Of a stretch of 64,000 bases of DNA, positions 1-12,200 are shown in pieces. Both the position numbers and the translations under genes were made by a program. The DNA lies in contig NC_049980.1 of NCBI RefSeq assembly GCF_000003815.2, positions 6,798,828 to 6,862,827 on the forward strand, given 5' to 3'. Position 1 is the stretch's first letter; each line of letters opens with the position of its first letter. The stretch is from Branchiostoma floridae. Lineage: Eukaryota; Chordata; Leptocardii; Amphioxiformes; Branchiostomatidae. A model generated the notes under the pieces. It had not been told where the DNA came from. It saw only the letters and a program-made list of their open reading frames with translations, and did no database searches.

Positions 1-672
1 TGAATACACCAGTACCGCTTTGCTCCACGGGATGAGGGTCGGTGAATACACCAGTACCGCTTTGCTCCACGGGATGAGGGTCGGTGAATACACCAGTACC
101 GCTGTGCTCCACGGGATGAGGGTCGGTGAATACACCAGTACCGCTTTGCTCCACGGGATGAGGGTCGGTGAATACACCAGTACCGCTGTGCTCCACGGGA
201 TGAGGGTCGGTGAATACACCAGTACCGCTTTGCTCCACGGGATGAGGGTCGGTGAATACACCAGTACCGCTTTGCTCCACGGGATGAGGGTCGGTGAATA
301 CACCAGTACCGCTTTGCTCCACGGGATGAGGGTCGGTGAATACACCAGTACCGCTGTGCTCCACGGGATGAGGGTCGGTGAATACACCAGTACTGCTTTG
401 CTCCACGGGATGAGGGTCGGTGAATACACCAGTACCGCTTTGCTCCACGGGATGAGGGTCGGTGAATACACCAGTACCGCTTTGCTCCACGGGATGAGGG
501 TTGGTGAATACAACAGTACCGCTTTGCTCCACGGGATGAGGGTCGGTGAATACGGCAGTACCGCTTTGCTCCACGGGATGAGGGTTGGTGAATACGGCAG
601 TACCGCTTTGCTCCACGGGATGAGGGTCGGTGAATACACCAGTACCGCTTTGCTCCACGGGATGAGGGCTGT
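1..672. repeat. 42-bp coding tandem repeat, at least 16 copies
   Basis: A unit of exactly 42 bp is repeated head to tail from the left edge to about 672, with few substitutions (for example CAA to CAC in three copies, giving Gln to His). The period is a multiple of three, so copy-number change keeps frame. The minus-strand frame continues directly into the spliced exon described for 1-1268. The plus strand is also open, but nothing upstream of it looks like a gene. Confidence 0.95.
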
Positions 673-1268
673 TGGGGCCGTCTTTTAAAGCAGGGCCGGT
701 GCCATTGATAGCACTTTCCACACTGGAAAGAGGAAGACCGTCGTACTCCTCGGGATCAAAGACGTTTCCCACATCCTCCTGCCACCGATGACGGGACCTC
801 TGCTCCATAGCGCCATTGGGGCCGGACGTCATGGCGATCACCTGTATTAGAGACATCGGTAATGATGTAACGAAAAATCACAACAACAAACCCTAACTTG
901 ATTGTACTACAAATGTGTAGAAAGAACTTTCTCCACTACAAGAGCTAAAATTTCTTGCACGGCACCTGTATTAGGCAGTTGGAAGGGAAGATTTTCCATT
1001 TGCTCGTTTGTAAGCAAGAACATCATTGATATTGCTGGCCACAGAACGGGGCGATAGCTTAAACTTGCAACAGACTGGCATAACTCACTGTAGTTGAAGC
1101 AACGAGTATCACGGTACACATCACCGCCCACAGGAACGGCCTGGAAGACCTGTTAGACAGACCCTGGTGTTGCGACTCATGGTTCCGAAAGGTGGACGCT
1201 GCCACGTACACAGTCATCTTAGGACGACGGCGGGCTCGCGCCTTAGCTCGAAATCGTCTCTTGGACAT
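1..1268 (-). CDS. Unrecognised membrane protein with basic N-terminus and 14-residue tandem repeats (3' part outside window)
   Basis: I do not recognise this family. Exon 1 (1089-1268, 60 codons) starts MSKRRF, is Arg/Lys-rich, and ends in a hydrophobic segment (LWAVMCTVILVASTT) at a GTGAGT donor in phase 0. Exon 2 starts at 841 after an AATACAG acceptor, continues the hydrophobic segment (VIAMTS), has about 58 acidic/polar residues, then enters at least 16 copies of the unit DPHPVEQSGTGVFT. The frame is open to base 1, so the protein has at least 340 residues. The architecture predicts a single-pass or tail-first membrane protein with a basic cytosolic N-terminus and a repetitive outer domain (inference). 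The gene at 6694-7823 has the same exon structure and N-terminal design, which argues that both are real. The start was chosen as the first Met giving the basic leader. Alternatives: a fast-evolving lancelet-specific protein, or a pseudogene whose later part is not visible. Confidence 0.6.
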
Positions 1269-3209
1269 CTCGCGTATACTTTTCACTCAAACTAAATCTG
1301 AGCAAGTATACAAACGGTATGTTTACGGCGAGATCGGCGTAAACAGTAGCCCGGTTACTCATGTAGAGCACCGGATTGTGACGTGTAGGTCGTGCGTATA
1401 CATCACAACGCGCACTGTACGTTCTGGAACATTTCAGATAGAGGAAACTTGACGATTGGACGTTGTAGAGAAAAACATAGTTACTATTGGTACTGAATCG
1501 ACATGTACATTTCGTGTGGGTGTTGAAGCGACGACGTGACCGTTTCAAGTGAAAAATGACATCGAAGATCTGATAACTCGTGAATTCCTTGTTTGATCAA
1601 AGATTTTAAATTTCTCATATTCTATCTAATGCATTTACCCAGGCTCTCATGAGGCTCACATAAATGCGTTTGGCAGGAAATTTAAGACATGAAGTGAGAT
1701 AACACATTCTGGGACTTTTATGGGACCTTTGACCTAACTTCCTGTCAGTAACCCAAACGTGCCTACAGTAGCTAGCAGGTGAAAACCAATCAGATGAATG
1801 CAGCAAACTTATATCCAATAATTTCACAGGAAGTCCTTTGCTCTAAGTGAAAGAAAACATTGCAAAAACATATGAAGTAACGGGGCAAGAAAGCAACACA
1901 AGAACTTACACGCACTTGAAAAAGAATGAAGACACATTTATTTCAGACGTATCAACTTATATTACAACAAAGTGGGGTTTTAGCACCAAACGACAGTGCA
2001 CTGAGTAGTGGTATTTCAAACAGCAACGATGTGACCATAGGAGATGGAAGCGGGTATCTCACTAAAGCTGTGGTACGTTGGCGAGCGAGTTGACAGAGCG
2101 ATCGTCAAGGAATTTCATGGATAAAAAATTATATTTTTATATTACGTGAGTTTTGTTGTCTTTTCGTCATATTTGTCTGTTTTGCACGATATCCCCGTCA
2201 TGAATTCAAGGGTAACAATAGTTCAATTTAGAATGCAGCGACACCGCCAACGTACGACAGTCCAGTGCAATATCCCTTTGCACTGACGAAAACAAATTGG
2301 GCCCTTTTTTCCGTTTGCCTTTGATTAACTGTATAGTGCTGTGTACAACGAGTTACAGTCATCTATTAATACGTCATAACTGTCACACACACACAGGGAT
2401 GGTGGCCCAATAATATAATACTGTTAAATATACTGAAAATTACTAAAAAATACAATACAACTAGCGGTTCGTAAGACATGTAACCGCGCGTATCACACTT
2501 ATTCATATACAAACTTGAAATACTGGCATAACGAAAGGGATCATTAGATATGGTATAAATTATATCCAACAGATAGTACATTTATATTTTATTTCATACA
2601 TTATTGGAGTGTTCATGCTTACTGGCATGGGGACAAAAATGATACTTTTAAACTAAACTATGAGGATATAAGGATGGCAAGAAATGTTAGGTACCGGTGT
2701 GTGTCACAACTGTCACTAAATATAGTATCTACAGAACTGGAGATGGCATCACAACACACAGCATTCCTCTACCGGATATCAATACTCAACTATCTGTTTA
2801 GGCTATGTTGATTAGATTATATAAATGACATCCATGTGAACGCATGAATTTTTGTCCGTTTCAAACAAAATTCGACGATACTGTAAATCATACAAGGCTA
2901 CAGCAAAACGAGTAAATACACACGCTGCAAGTCGCGACAACATATAGGAAATCGGACACTAGTAACGTCTCAGAATGCCAACTTAAAAGAAGACGATATA
3001 AAGGAACAAAAATGAAGAATCTATTGTTCTGTATAGCATGCTCAGGTATTTAATTATTTGTCCAACTTTCCTGGTCACTGAGATTTCATAATCCATTTTG
3101 ACAAAATGTTTTTCTATTCGCACTCTCACATCAGTTTCAGGGTTCCCAGATGATGTCATCCATATGATCCAATCAACATCGCCGCACAGTTAATTTGCAT
3201 ATATTAGCA
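1269..3209. other. Intergenic stretch with dispersed repeat
   Basis: No supported gene. It lies between the 5' end of the left-edge gene and the 3' end of the TINAGL1-like gene. About 2815-3195 matches a dispersed element seen again near 14090-14640, 16190-16780, 36880-37450 and 42120-42480. Shared landmarks are a gacatccat/atgtcatccat pair at its ends and a tail reading like caatcaacatcgcc. The repeat ends about 15 bp from the TINAGL1-like stop codon, so the 3' UTR of that gene is probably transposon-derived. Confidence 0.6.
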
Positions 3210-6200
3210 TCATTTTAAACTCCTCCTTCTCCTCCTCCTCTGTACCCTGTTGTTGATCACCATCGGGTTGACTTTACCCCACACGCCGAGCACGAAGGAC
3301 TCTATTTGACACTCGTTCTCACCACGGACGATCCGGAAGTAACCTATATAGGAGAAAGAGCGCAAATACATTTGTAGCATTCGTATTGAAAAAGAACTGT
3401 ATGTGTCTGTCTGTGTGTATGCGTTTCCGGATTTTTGTAGTCAGCATAACTCAAGAAAGTCTGAATGGATTGTGATGGTACTTACTACGCAGGTAGATGT
3501 TGGGAAGACAAAGGTCAATGTCAATCACCCCCCCCCCCCCTGCTATGTGACCTTGGTACTGCAGCACAACTTCCGTTTTTATATCTGAACGTGTCATGGT
3601 CTTGCTTTTTTTAGTAATAGATAACTTGTGATTTAAGAAAGAAGTAGATTAAGTTTGGGCCCCCTATCAAATTGCTCTGGAACTACAGGGGCGTTTTAGT
3701 TGTAGGGGTTTAAACATAACGCATGGCGTTTCAATGTTGAAATAATTTCTTCTATTTAGAAATCAGAATCAATAGTACATTATAGAGCAGAATATGGCCA
3801 ACTATAATACAAGTTCACACTCAAGACACCGGCCTGCCCAGAATTGGGAACCTGAATTGTCCCCAGATCCATTCAAATAAGACTATTTCTCTGTGTAACT
3901 TTACAAATCGTAGTGCTACAACATTCGGTTTACAGTATTAACTGTACATGTACATGTACTCGTGTACTTACCTTCCTCTCCCCATTGTGTGCCCCATGAA
4001 TTTGCCACCGTCTGGGAAACGAAAAGGAAAGACACAATTCAGATGGCGTATATGTCACATAAACTGGACCTTGAATGTCATATTCATACAAATAAAATTA
4101 ACATCAACACTACACGTCATGTGTGAACTGATACAAACTCACCCAGTACTTGATCGGTGCCTGATATGGATCTGACATCTCCACACCCCACCTTGGGAGA
4201 GAACAGAAAAACAGAACAGTTGGTGTACTATAAATAAACATAAACAACTGTTTTAGTAGAGTATGTGGAGAAGGAGACCTCAAACCAACCGTTCACACTT
4301 ACGCCACATCTTCAGAAAAGAGCGATGCTTACCGGCGAAGTCAATCCATGAAAGAGTTTAGTAGAGTATGTGGAGAAGGAGACCTCAAGCCAACCGTTCA
4401 CACTTACGTCACATCTTCAGAAAGGCAACTGTTTTACTTTTAACAATTTGTATTTTTATTGTAAAGCAGTTACGTGTAGACTGACTACATTCTCTTCATG
4501 TACCACATGCTCTAAAAACACCGTTTCTAGCCTACTGACCCAAACTGTAATACTTTAATAAGTATTGTAAATACTGTATCATATGAAATTTTATTCAGTG
4601 TGTAGAGGATGTGACGTTACGCGATGAAGTAGCCACTTATGTCCATGCGATGTATTAGTTTAAACGCTAAACATGGCTGACACTCTTGAACACAATCTCC
4701 GCCCAATTCTAGTGAAAAACGAGTTACCCTATGATCCTGACGGAGTGCCAGCCCCTCCGCCGGTACTCGGGCGGCTCGCCCTGCGCCAGCTCCGTGTGTC
4801 TGTACACCCCTGATCGGTACGAGAACAGGTCCGGCTTCACCTCCATCGTGGCTAAACATAAAGTTAGATACATTCAGAAGTGATAATTTCATTGAAAGTA
4901 GAGTATTTGAATACGATATAACGTTTTGAAAGTAGACCAAATATCATGATAATCGAACTTTATTGATCAAATGTGTTTCTCGATATTTGTAGGTTGACTT
5001 TACTTTCAAACTGATAGAATCACATTGAGAGATATTCAAATGACAACAAACGATGAACATTAACGATCTATGTATGACGTTTCTGTCAACTATCAGTAAT
5101 GACGCCCGTGTATTGATATGCTTAAAAAGGAAAAGAATCAGCACCTTGGACAGGACCATTTGTCATTATTTCTTTCATGATATCTTCTTCCTGAAAATAA
5201 ACGGAAACAATAACGTTAAGAGTGTTAACTTCATCACATTCGACAGAAAACAATGCTAAGGAGTGTTAACTTCAGAGAAGAAAGGAAGTTTGAAGTTAAG
5301 AATACGTAAGAAGGAAAGGAAAACTATACCTTACCCTGTTTGAGATTTTGTATGCTGGTGAAGACTGGTACTTTGACGTTGTTTCCCCGTTGTTACTGGG
5401 GCAGGGGTAGGGTCTCCCGTTAGACCTGGGCACGGCGCACTGGCCGGCCTGGGCGGAGGTTCCGCTTGCATAAGGGTAACAGGCATCGGTGGTCACCCTG
5501 AATCATCAAGATTGGGAGTAATGACTTGGTTGAAATCTTAACGAACACGGACGCAAATGAAAAAGATGACGACTACCAGCTCCAAGCACTTTGCTGGAGT
5601 TTTATATCTCCATCCACATCCACATACATACATGTACGCCTGTCTCTTGGTGCTGAACACCAACCACACATAGGCAAAAGAAACCTTTCGTGTCTTTGGT
5701 GTTGAACACCATCCCTACCCAGGCATGCGCCCATGTCCTTGCTGCTGAACACCATCCACACACAGGCATACACCCCTGACCTTGGTGCTGAACACCATCC
5801 ACACACAGGCATACGCCCCTGACCTTGGTGCTGAACACCATCCACACACAGGCAAGCACACTAGTGCGATGATTACTATCCACACACAGGAAACATGTGC
5901 AGTCCTGTCGCTACGCGCGCGCGCGCACACACAAACACACACAGACACACACACACACACAAACACGCACACACACAAGCACGCAAACACATATAATTTG
6001 CAATTCGAACAACTTGAAATTTGAACATTGTGTTTAATCAGCAAAGGAACCATTCAACAACAGTCTAGATGTTGTTTTACAATCTAACAACACAGGCAAT
6101 ACTTGCGGACCAGTAAGCAGTTACAGATACTGACTCCAAAGCTAGTAGACAGAACAGTTCTCTTGTGCACTTCGTACCTGTTGGATCAGAGAATATCATA

Positions 6201-9200
6201 TGTAACAGTGGGTATTTCAAGTCGGCTTTACATGGACTTTCTAGTTGTGAAGGGTTAATTAGAAGCTGCTGCATACAATACGTAGAATCTGTTGGATCAG
6301 AGAATATCATATGTAACAGTGGGTATTTCAAGTCGGCTTTACATGGACTTTCTAGTTGTGAAGGGTTAATTAGAAGCTGCTGCATACAATACGTAGAATC
6401 TGTTGGATCAGAGAATATCATATGTAACAGTGGGTATTTCAAGTCGGCTTTACATGGACTTTCTAGTTGTGAAGGGTTAATTAGAAGCTGCTGCATACAA
6501 TACGTAGAATCTTTACATATTGGTTCAATCGATTCCAATGCACGGAACCACTTCTGAACAGAAACGTATCTAAATATTTTGGTTATAATCTTGGCATCAG
6601 CTTTTTGCTAAAGAAAGTATAATGTATTCAGAAGCATATCAAATACATTGATATGGCCAAATAACAGTGGCTATATACGTGCACAACATTTCCCTAAAAT
6701 ATTTGCGGCATAAAGCTGTAGGCCACTGAGCCCGCCACCAACACTCCAACCACGACCATGGCCACAGTCGTAACGCGTTTGACACGCCTGAACACGCGGT
6801 GCTTCTTCTCGCGACATGTCATGTTTGTTGACATGACGTAGTTCAGGTACAAGTTCACCTGTCTCGCTTTCTCTAGTAGCACCTTGTCTACTGCGGTTGC
6901 CTCCGTGTTCTCGAGCTCACTCTTAGATTTGGTTTGAATCGATGAGCCTGATTTGGGCTCCAACTGGTTCTTCTTGTACTCTGGGACATCTGGGCCTGTG
7001 GGTGATTCCGAGTAGGAGAAGGTATTCGCGACCGTGTTCACATCCCAGTCCATGAAGTGACGTAGGATGTCGTCTTCTAAATCCGTTGGCACCTTAGGCT
7101 CATCCTGGCCGTGGCCGTGGAGATGGTCGTACATCTGCTTGCTAATGCGAAGTCGCATCTTGGAGAGGTACCAGTGTTTCTGTCGAGCCGTCATGGAGTC
7201 CCAGTCCTTGTGTACATCTGGTTTGACGTCGGGATGTCGCACGTGGTGTATCGGAGGAGCCATGGGGTCATTGGTAGCAGTAGCATCGGTCGCGGTCATG
7301 CCGCCGGGAACACCGCCATGTCCCCGGCTTCGGTACGGAGGGAGGCCGGCAGGAGTCTCCTCTGCAGCGGTGTTTGAGTAGAACTGTGCTGTGATGGTCA
7401 CAGAGACCGCCTGAAAGATACACATTCTTCCATTGTAATACTGTATGGACAAAAACAAGGCCTGTGTAGTCATCCATCGTTACTCGATTGGGAAAATCAT
7501 ACTCTGTGAATCAAACGTCCAGAAATTAGCTGAAATTATCACAATATTTGATGCATAAAAACTAATTGGTATCCTGTGGTCTATAGTATAACAACAGATC
7601 TGATTACATGTACGTACCTGTATACTATAGATATTAAGTATTGATGTAGAAAACTCACCGTCGTCACAGCTGCGAGTAGCAAAGTTGTGAACACTGCCGT
7701 TCTGAGCAACCGCCATCGCTCATCAATTGAATCATCGGTCACTTCAGAGACCGGAAACCTGCGAGACGGACCGCCTCGAGCTCGGGACCGCCGGTGGGAT
7801 CGTCGGCCGCGGCGTCTCGCCATGTTACGTCAAAAATACTCTTAACTGTTGTCTGAAGAAAGGAGCAGGTGAAGTCTGCCTCTGTCACCTTCAGTAGTCA
7901 GTCAAGAGTGTAAACAAATCACATCGAACGCCGTTGCAAGTCTAGAACACAGGGAGTTTGCGGTTCCAGAACAACTTTTCGAACAATGGGTCCTTACGGA
8001 ACAAAGGCGAGTGTGATAAAGTCCCTGCAGGTTGCGCTGGAACATTATATGTGGGTGTTCGTCAACGGAGAATCCCTCGTTGATATCGAACACCATTCAC
8101 TTACAGGATACCACAGGTCTTTGGTGCTGAACTCCATCCACAAGGAGGCAAACGCACGTCTCCCTAGTGCTGAACACCGTCCATGCGCACGCAAACACAC
8201 CTGTCCTTGGTGCTGAGCACCATCCACGCATGCGAAATCACTCCTGTCCTTAGTGCTGAACACCATCCATACACAGGTAGCACACCTGTCCTTGGTGCTG
8301 AACTTCATCCGCACACACGCAAACACACCTGTCTCTGGTAGTATATACCACTCATACAAATGCTAACACACCTGTCCTTGGTGCTGAACACCATCCACAC
8401 ACAGACGAACTGAATACAATCCACATGCAAGCAAACACACCTGTCCGTGGTACTGAACGCCGTCCATGGGCAGACAGACACATTTGTTCTTGGTGCTGAA
8501 CATCATCCATACACAGACAAACCGAACACCATTCACACACAGGCAAAAAAAACACTTGTCCTTGGTGCTGAACACCATCCACACAGACCTATCTGTAACG
8601 ATAAAAAAATATAACAACCTACCCCTTTTTCCTGAGGAACCACCAGGCCCTATCCAGCCTGCCGCCCTGACAGCCCCGCTGCCTGTTGGTGTTGCAGGAC
8701 AGCAGGTTCTGTGGGGACAGGGTCACGGTCATCGTGCCGCGGGACTGGATGGCCAGGCGGTCAGCTAGCACGGCTGGGATGGAAAATGTCATATCAATCA
8801 ATACACTAGCCATTTGCCAGTCTTTGTGATGCCATGGATACGCTAAGTGATATTAAATACAGTTTATCTATAGTTGATGTATGGTTAGTGGTCACCACTT
8901 GGCACCCTGAAGGAAAACGATATGTGATGTGTACCTGCTGAACCACAACTTTTGCTATTTATACACTCAACGCTACCTGCTAGTCAAGAAAACGGCAAAA
9001 CAACAGTATTTTAAGGAAGTAAAGAGGCTTTGTTCACGTTATGACATGAGGAATTTTAGTAATCAGCTGCCGATTGTATGGAAGCATAAAAAAGAGGAAG
9101 AAAGCGCTGTGTATCTGACACCTGCCTTACCAAAACTCAGACCGTTTTGACTGTTTTAAAAACAATTTGTGTAGTGGTCAATATCAGAGTTGACAAACAT

Positions 9201-12200
9201 GGATGCTAGGTTTTACCTGTGGTGGAAAAAGCCCATGATGCCCCGCAGTTCCCCTGGTCCCGCACGTCCTGGATGAGACCAGGCCACCGCTGCCGGGCGT
9301 CAAAAAACTCCGGGAGGTTCTCTCTGATACTGACCTGTGAAGTAGTGAAGTGTTTATAACCACGTTAAAATACAACCAACAGTACAGATGATGTAACATT
9401 ACCATCACATGAAGAGCTTGGCACTTGTGAAAACTTAAGTTTCATTTATGATGTTGCATTGGAAATATGCGAATTAGTGCCTAAATGTAGCTTCCTCTAT
9501 TAATTCACATGTCGTTGAGGACTTTGTATAATGCTTATCAGAAAATGCTGCTTGCAAATTGGGAAACGACGTGAAAAGAGGTTTACGTACAGATAGCCCC
9601 ATAGCCTATTGAGGCCGTAGGGGCAGTGGGTTGCTATCCAAGTACTGTGTCTTCAAAGCAAGGTATTTGAAAAAGGAGCCCAACTCTTTCTGTCCACCGT
9701 CTTCTACGTCCCCAACCGAAATCAGATACCCCTTTTACACCTAGCCTGGTGGAGTTGGATCTCCTGTGGAACCCTGTACCTCTGGGTTTGGGGTCAAATA
9801 CCGGAATACGACGCCATCGATGTATAATTTACGTCATACACCGTCACATTACCTACCTGGATGCCCCTCATGGCGTGAACGCTTTCCGGTACGGGGTCCG
9901 TGCCCAGTTTGTAATGTAGGCCTTGGTCAAGGGTCAGGCCGTACAGGAACGGATAGGCCTCCGCCTGCCACCTGTAAAGGGGTAATATCACGTTAACCAG
10001 TTACAATTTTTGAGAGTATGTATGGTCTCAGTCAAGAGATATGATGAATATTCTTCATAGTCAGGTTTCTTAGCTTATTGACCGAGTTTCGGTAATCTAT
10101 ACGGCGGTAATCTTTCTCGTGAATGTACAGTCAAATTTGCACACGGTGGAAGGTGGTATAGCTTCGGCTCTGAAGCCAAGGGGACGGTCGGACACCGGGG
10201 TGAAATCCTCAGTGTTTCCAAGATTACGTTACGGTGTCTATATGTTACCGGGTACCGGGCTGATTTTAACTGTGAAATAAAAAGAATGGGGCCCGGTCGT
10301 GCCCCCAAAATAGCATTGTAGCCGAAAGATGTTCCATAGGGCAACGCCCGAATGTGCAAAAAAAACAGCCCGTAAACTAACCGGCGGAACCCCATTTTCG
10401 TATTGTGACCGCAGCATTACCATTTACCAGGGTGCTGTACAGAAAGAATGTTCGTAGAATGTTGAGAGGCTAGGTCAGATGCTTGAACTTGATCTCCGGA
10501 GTGATGATATAATCCAGTACTTTATGACTAGGAGCCTTGTCAACAGCGATGGTGGGCAGCCACAACAGAGTAGTGTATGCAGATCATGTGTCTAAACGTC
10601 CCGGTGCACCTGCAAGACTGGCGTGTCTCAAGCACACCATATCATGCTGCAGAGGGAATTTCCTGCCTTTCTTAACTATTTACAAATGTTTACAGGCTTC
10701 TTGTCCATAGTGAATCGTGTAAAATGATTTTCTATCGTACCTCATTTTATCATATCTAACACTCTAGTCTTCTCTACTCTATCTCTTCTCTATCTCTTCT
10801 CTATTCTACTCTACTCTACTCTACTCTACTCTACTCTACTCTACTCTACTCTACTCTACTCTACTCTACTTGATTCGACTCTACTCTACTCTACTCTGCT
10901 CTGCTCTGCTCTGCTCTACTCTACTCTACTCTACTCTACTCTACTTGATTCGACTCTACTCTACTCTACTCGATTCGACTCTACTCTACACTTCTCTACT
11001 CTTCTCCTATTCTCTTCTCTACTCCACTCTACTCAACTCTACTTCTACTTCTACTTTACTCTACTCTGTAAACAGAAGATCGAACATCTAGAATAGGATA
11101 GATCTGTGTAAGGAAGGCTGACCTACCCGTAGTCTCCCTGGTTGATGGCCTCTAACATGGTGGGCCTGAGCAGACAGGGGTTCTCCTGACAGCGGAACTC
11201 GTACGACCCGGCCTGGTTGGGCTGGCACACACTGTGGGAGGAGACATGGCGAATCGGTGAACGGACTTGAAAATAATTGCTGAATCATAGTAAAATCCCG
11301 GGAAAATGGGCCAACTTTATCTTGATATATCTTGCTTGTCACACAGGTCTTATTTTTCAGGCGCACTGCATCTGATAGGTCAACTTGTCAGAATCACGTA
11401 GACACCTTTGATAGCGTGATCTGGCCAATATTGCCTGCTCTATCGAGTATTTTCGTGACCATGTCTTATGCCTCATTTCGGCGCGTCACTAAAGGAAACA
11501 TGGGGCTTAGGACTGAGCCGCTTTCCGCCCCTATCACAGATCATACGCTACAGATCTATATAGTGTTTCCGCCACATGTTTTCGGTCTCGTATGAGAAGA
11601 CCGGTATTGTTAGGCGGGCTTGGGACATATAACTTTAAGCCCCCTATAGTGGATCAAACCCAGTGGTTTTAAAATCTTTTAATACAGGCGTGTGACAAGG
11701 ATACAAAGGACACACGACAGATCGGGCACACGACACAGGAGAGGTCATGGTATAGCAAGACGATGCCCAGGTACGTCAAATAGTCAGCAGGTGTTTTGCG
11801 AATGAAATAAAATATCCTCGCACTTCCAGTGTCGCCTACTGCTTTCCCTATATCATATTATTGATCGTTAGATTGTACAATTTTTTTGACTCCGGGGCTC
11901 GCAGAACACTCCTTGGCCAACTAAACTCCTTATGTCACCAGTAGATCTACCTGGAGATTAATTTTGACCCATTCCCGAATAAACCTTGTATTCCTGTCAC
12001 AGTCCTGTCTATTTGACACGTGTCCAGTTGCACCACACGAAACTGTGTATTACCTTGTAACACAACTCTTGTCATTATGCCAAATTTCTACCCAGGAACA
12101 AGACATATGTTTCAAACCCATATCAGCATCCTTTCTTCCACAGTAATACTGACACAAAGACGACCTTGTCCACCACTGTTAACTTTTTTCCGACAAGATT

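Noticed and set aside
20-688. Plus-strand 222-codon ORF through the 42-bp repeats
   Set aside because: It is the reverse reading of an in-frame repeat. The minus strand connects to a spliced exon with a membrane helix, while the plus strand has no support on either side.
1243-1548. 101-codon minus-strand ORF starting MKRSRRRF upstream of the left-edge gene
   Set aside because: The basic start is tempting, but there is no hydrophobic segment followed by a donor in this frame, and it overlaps the better supported exon 1.
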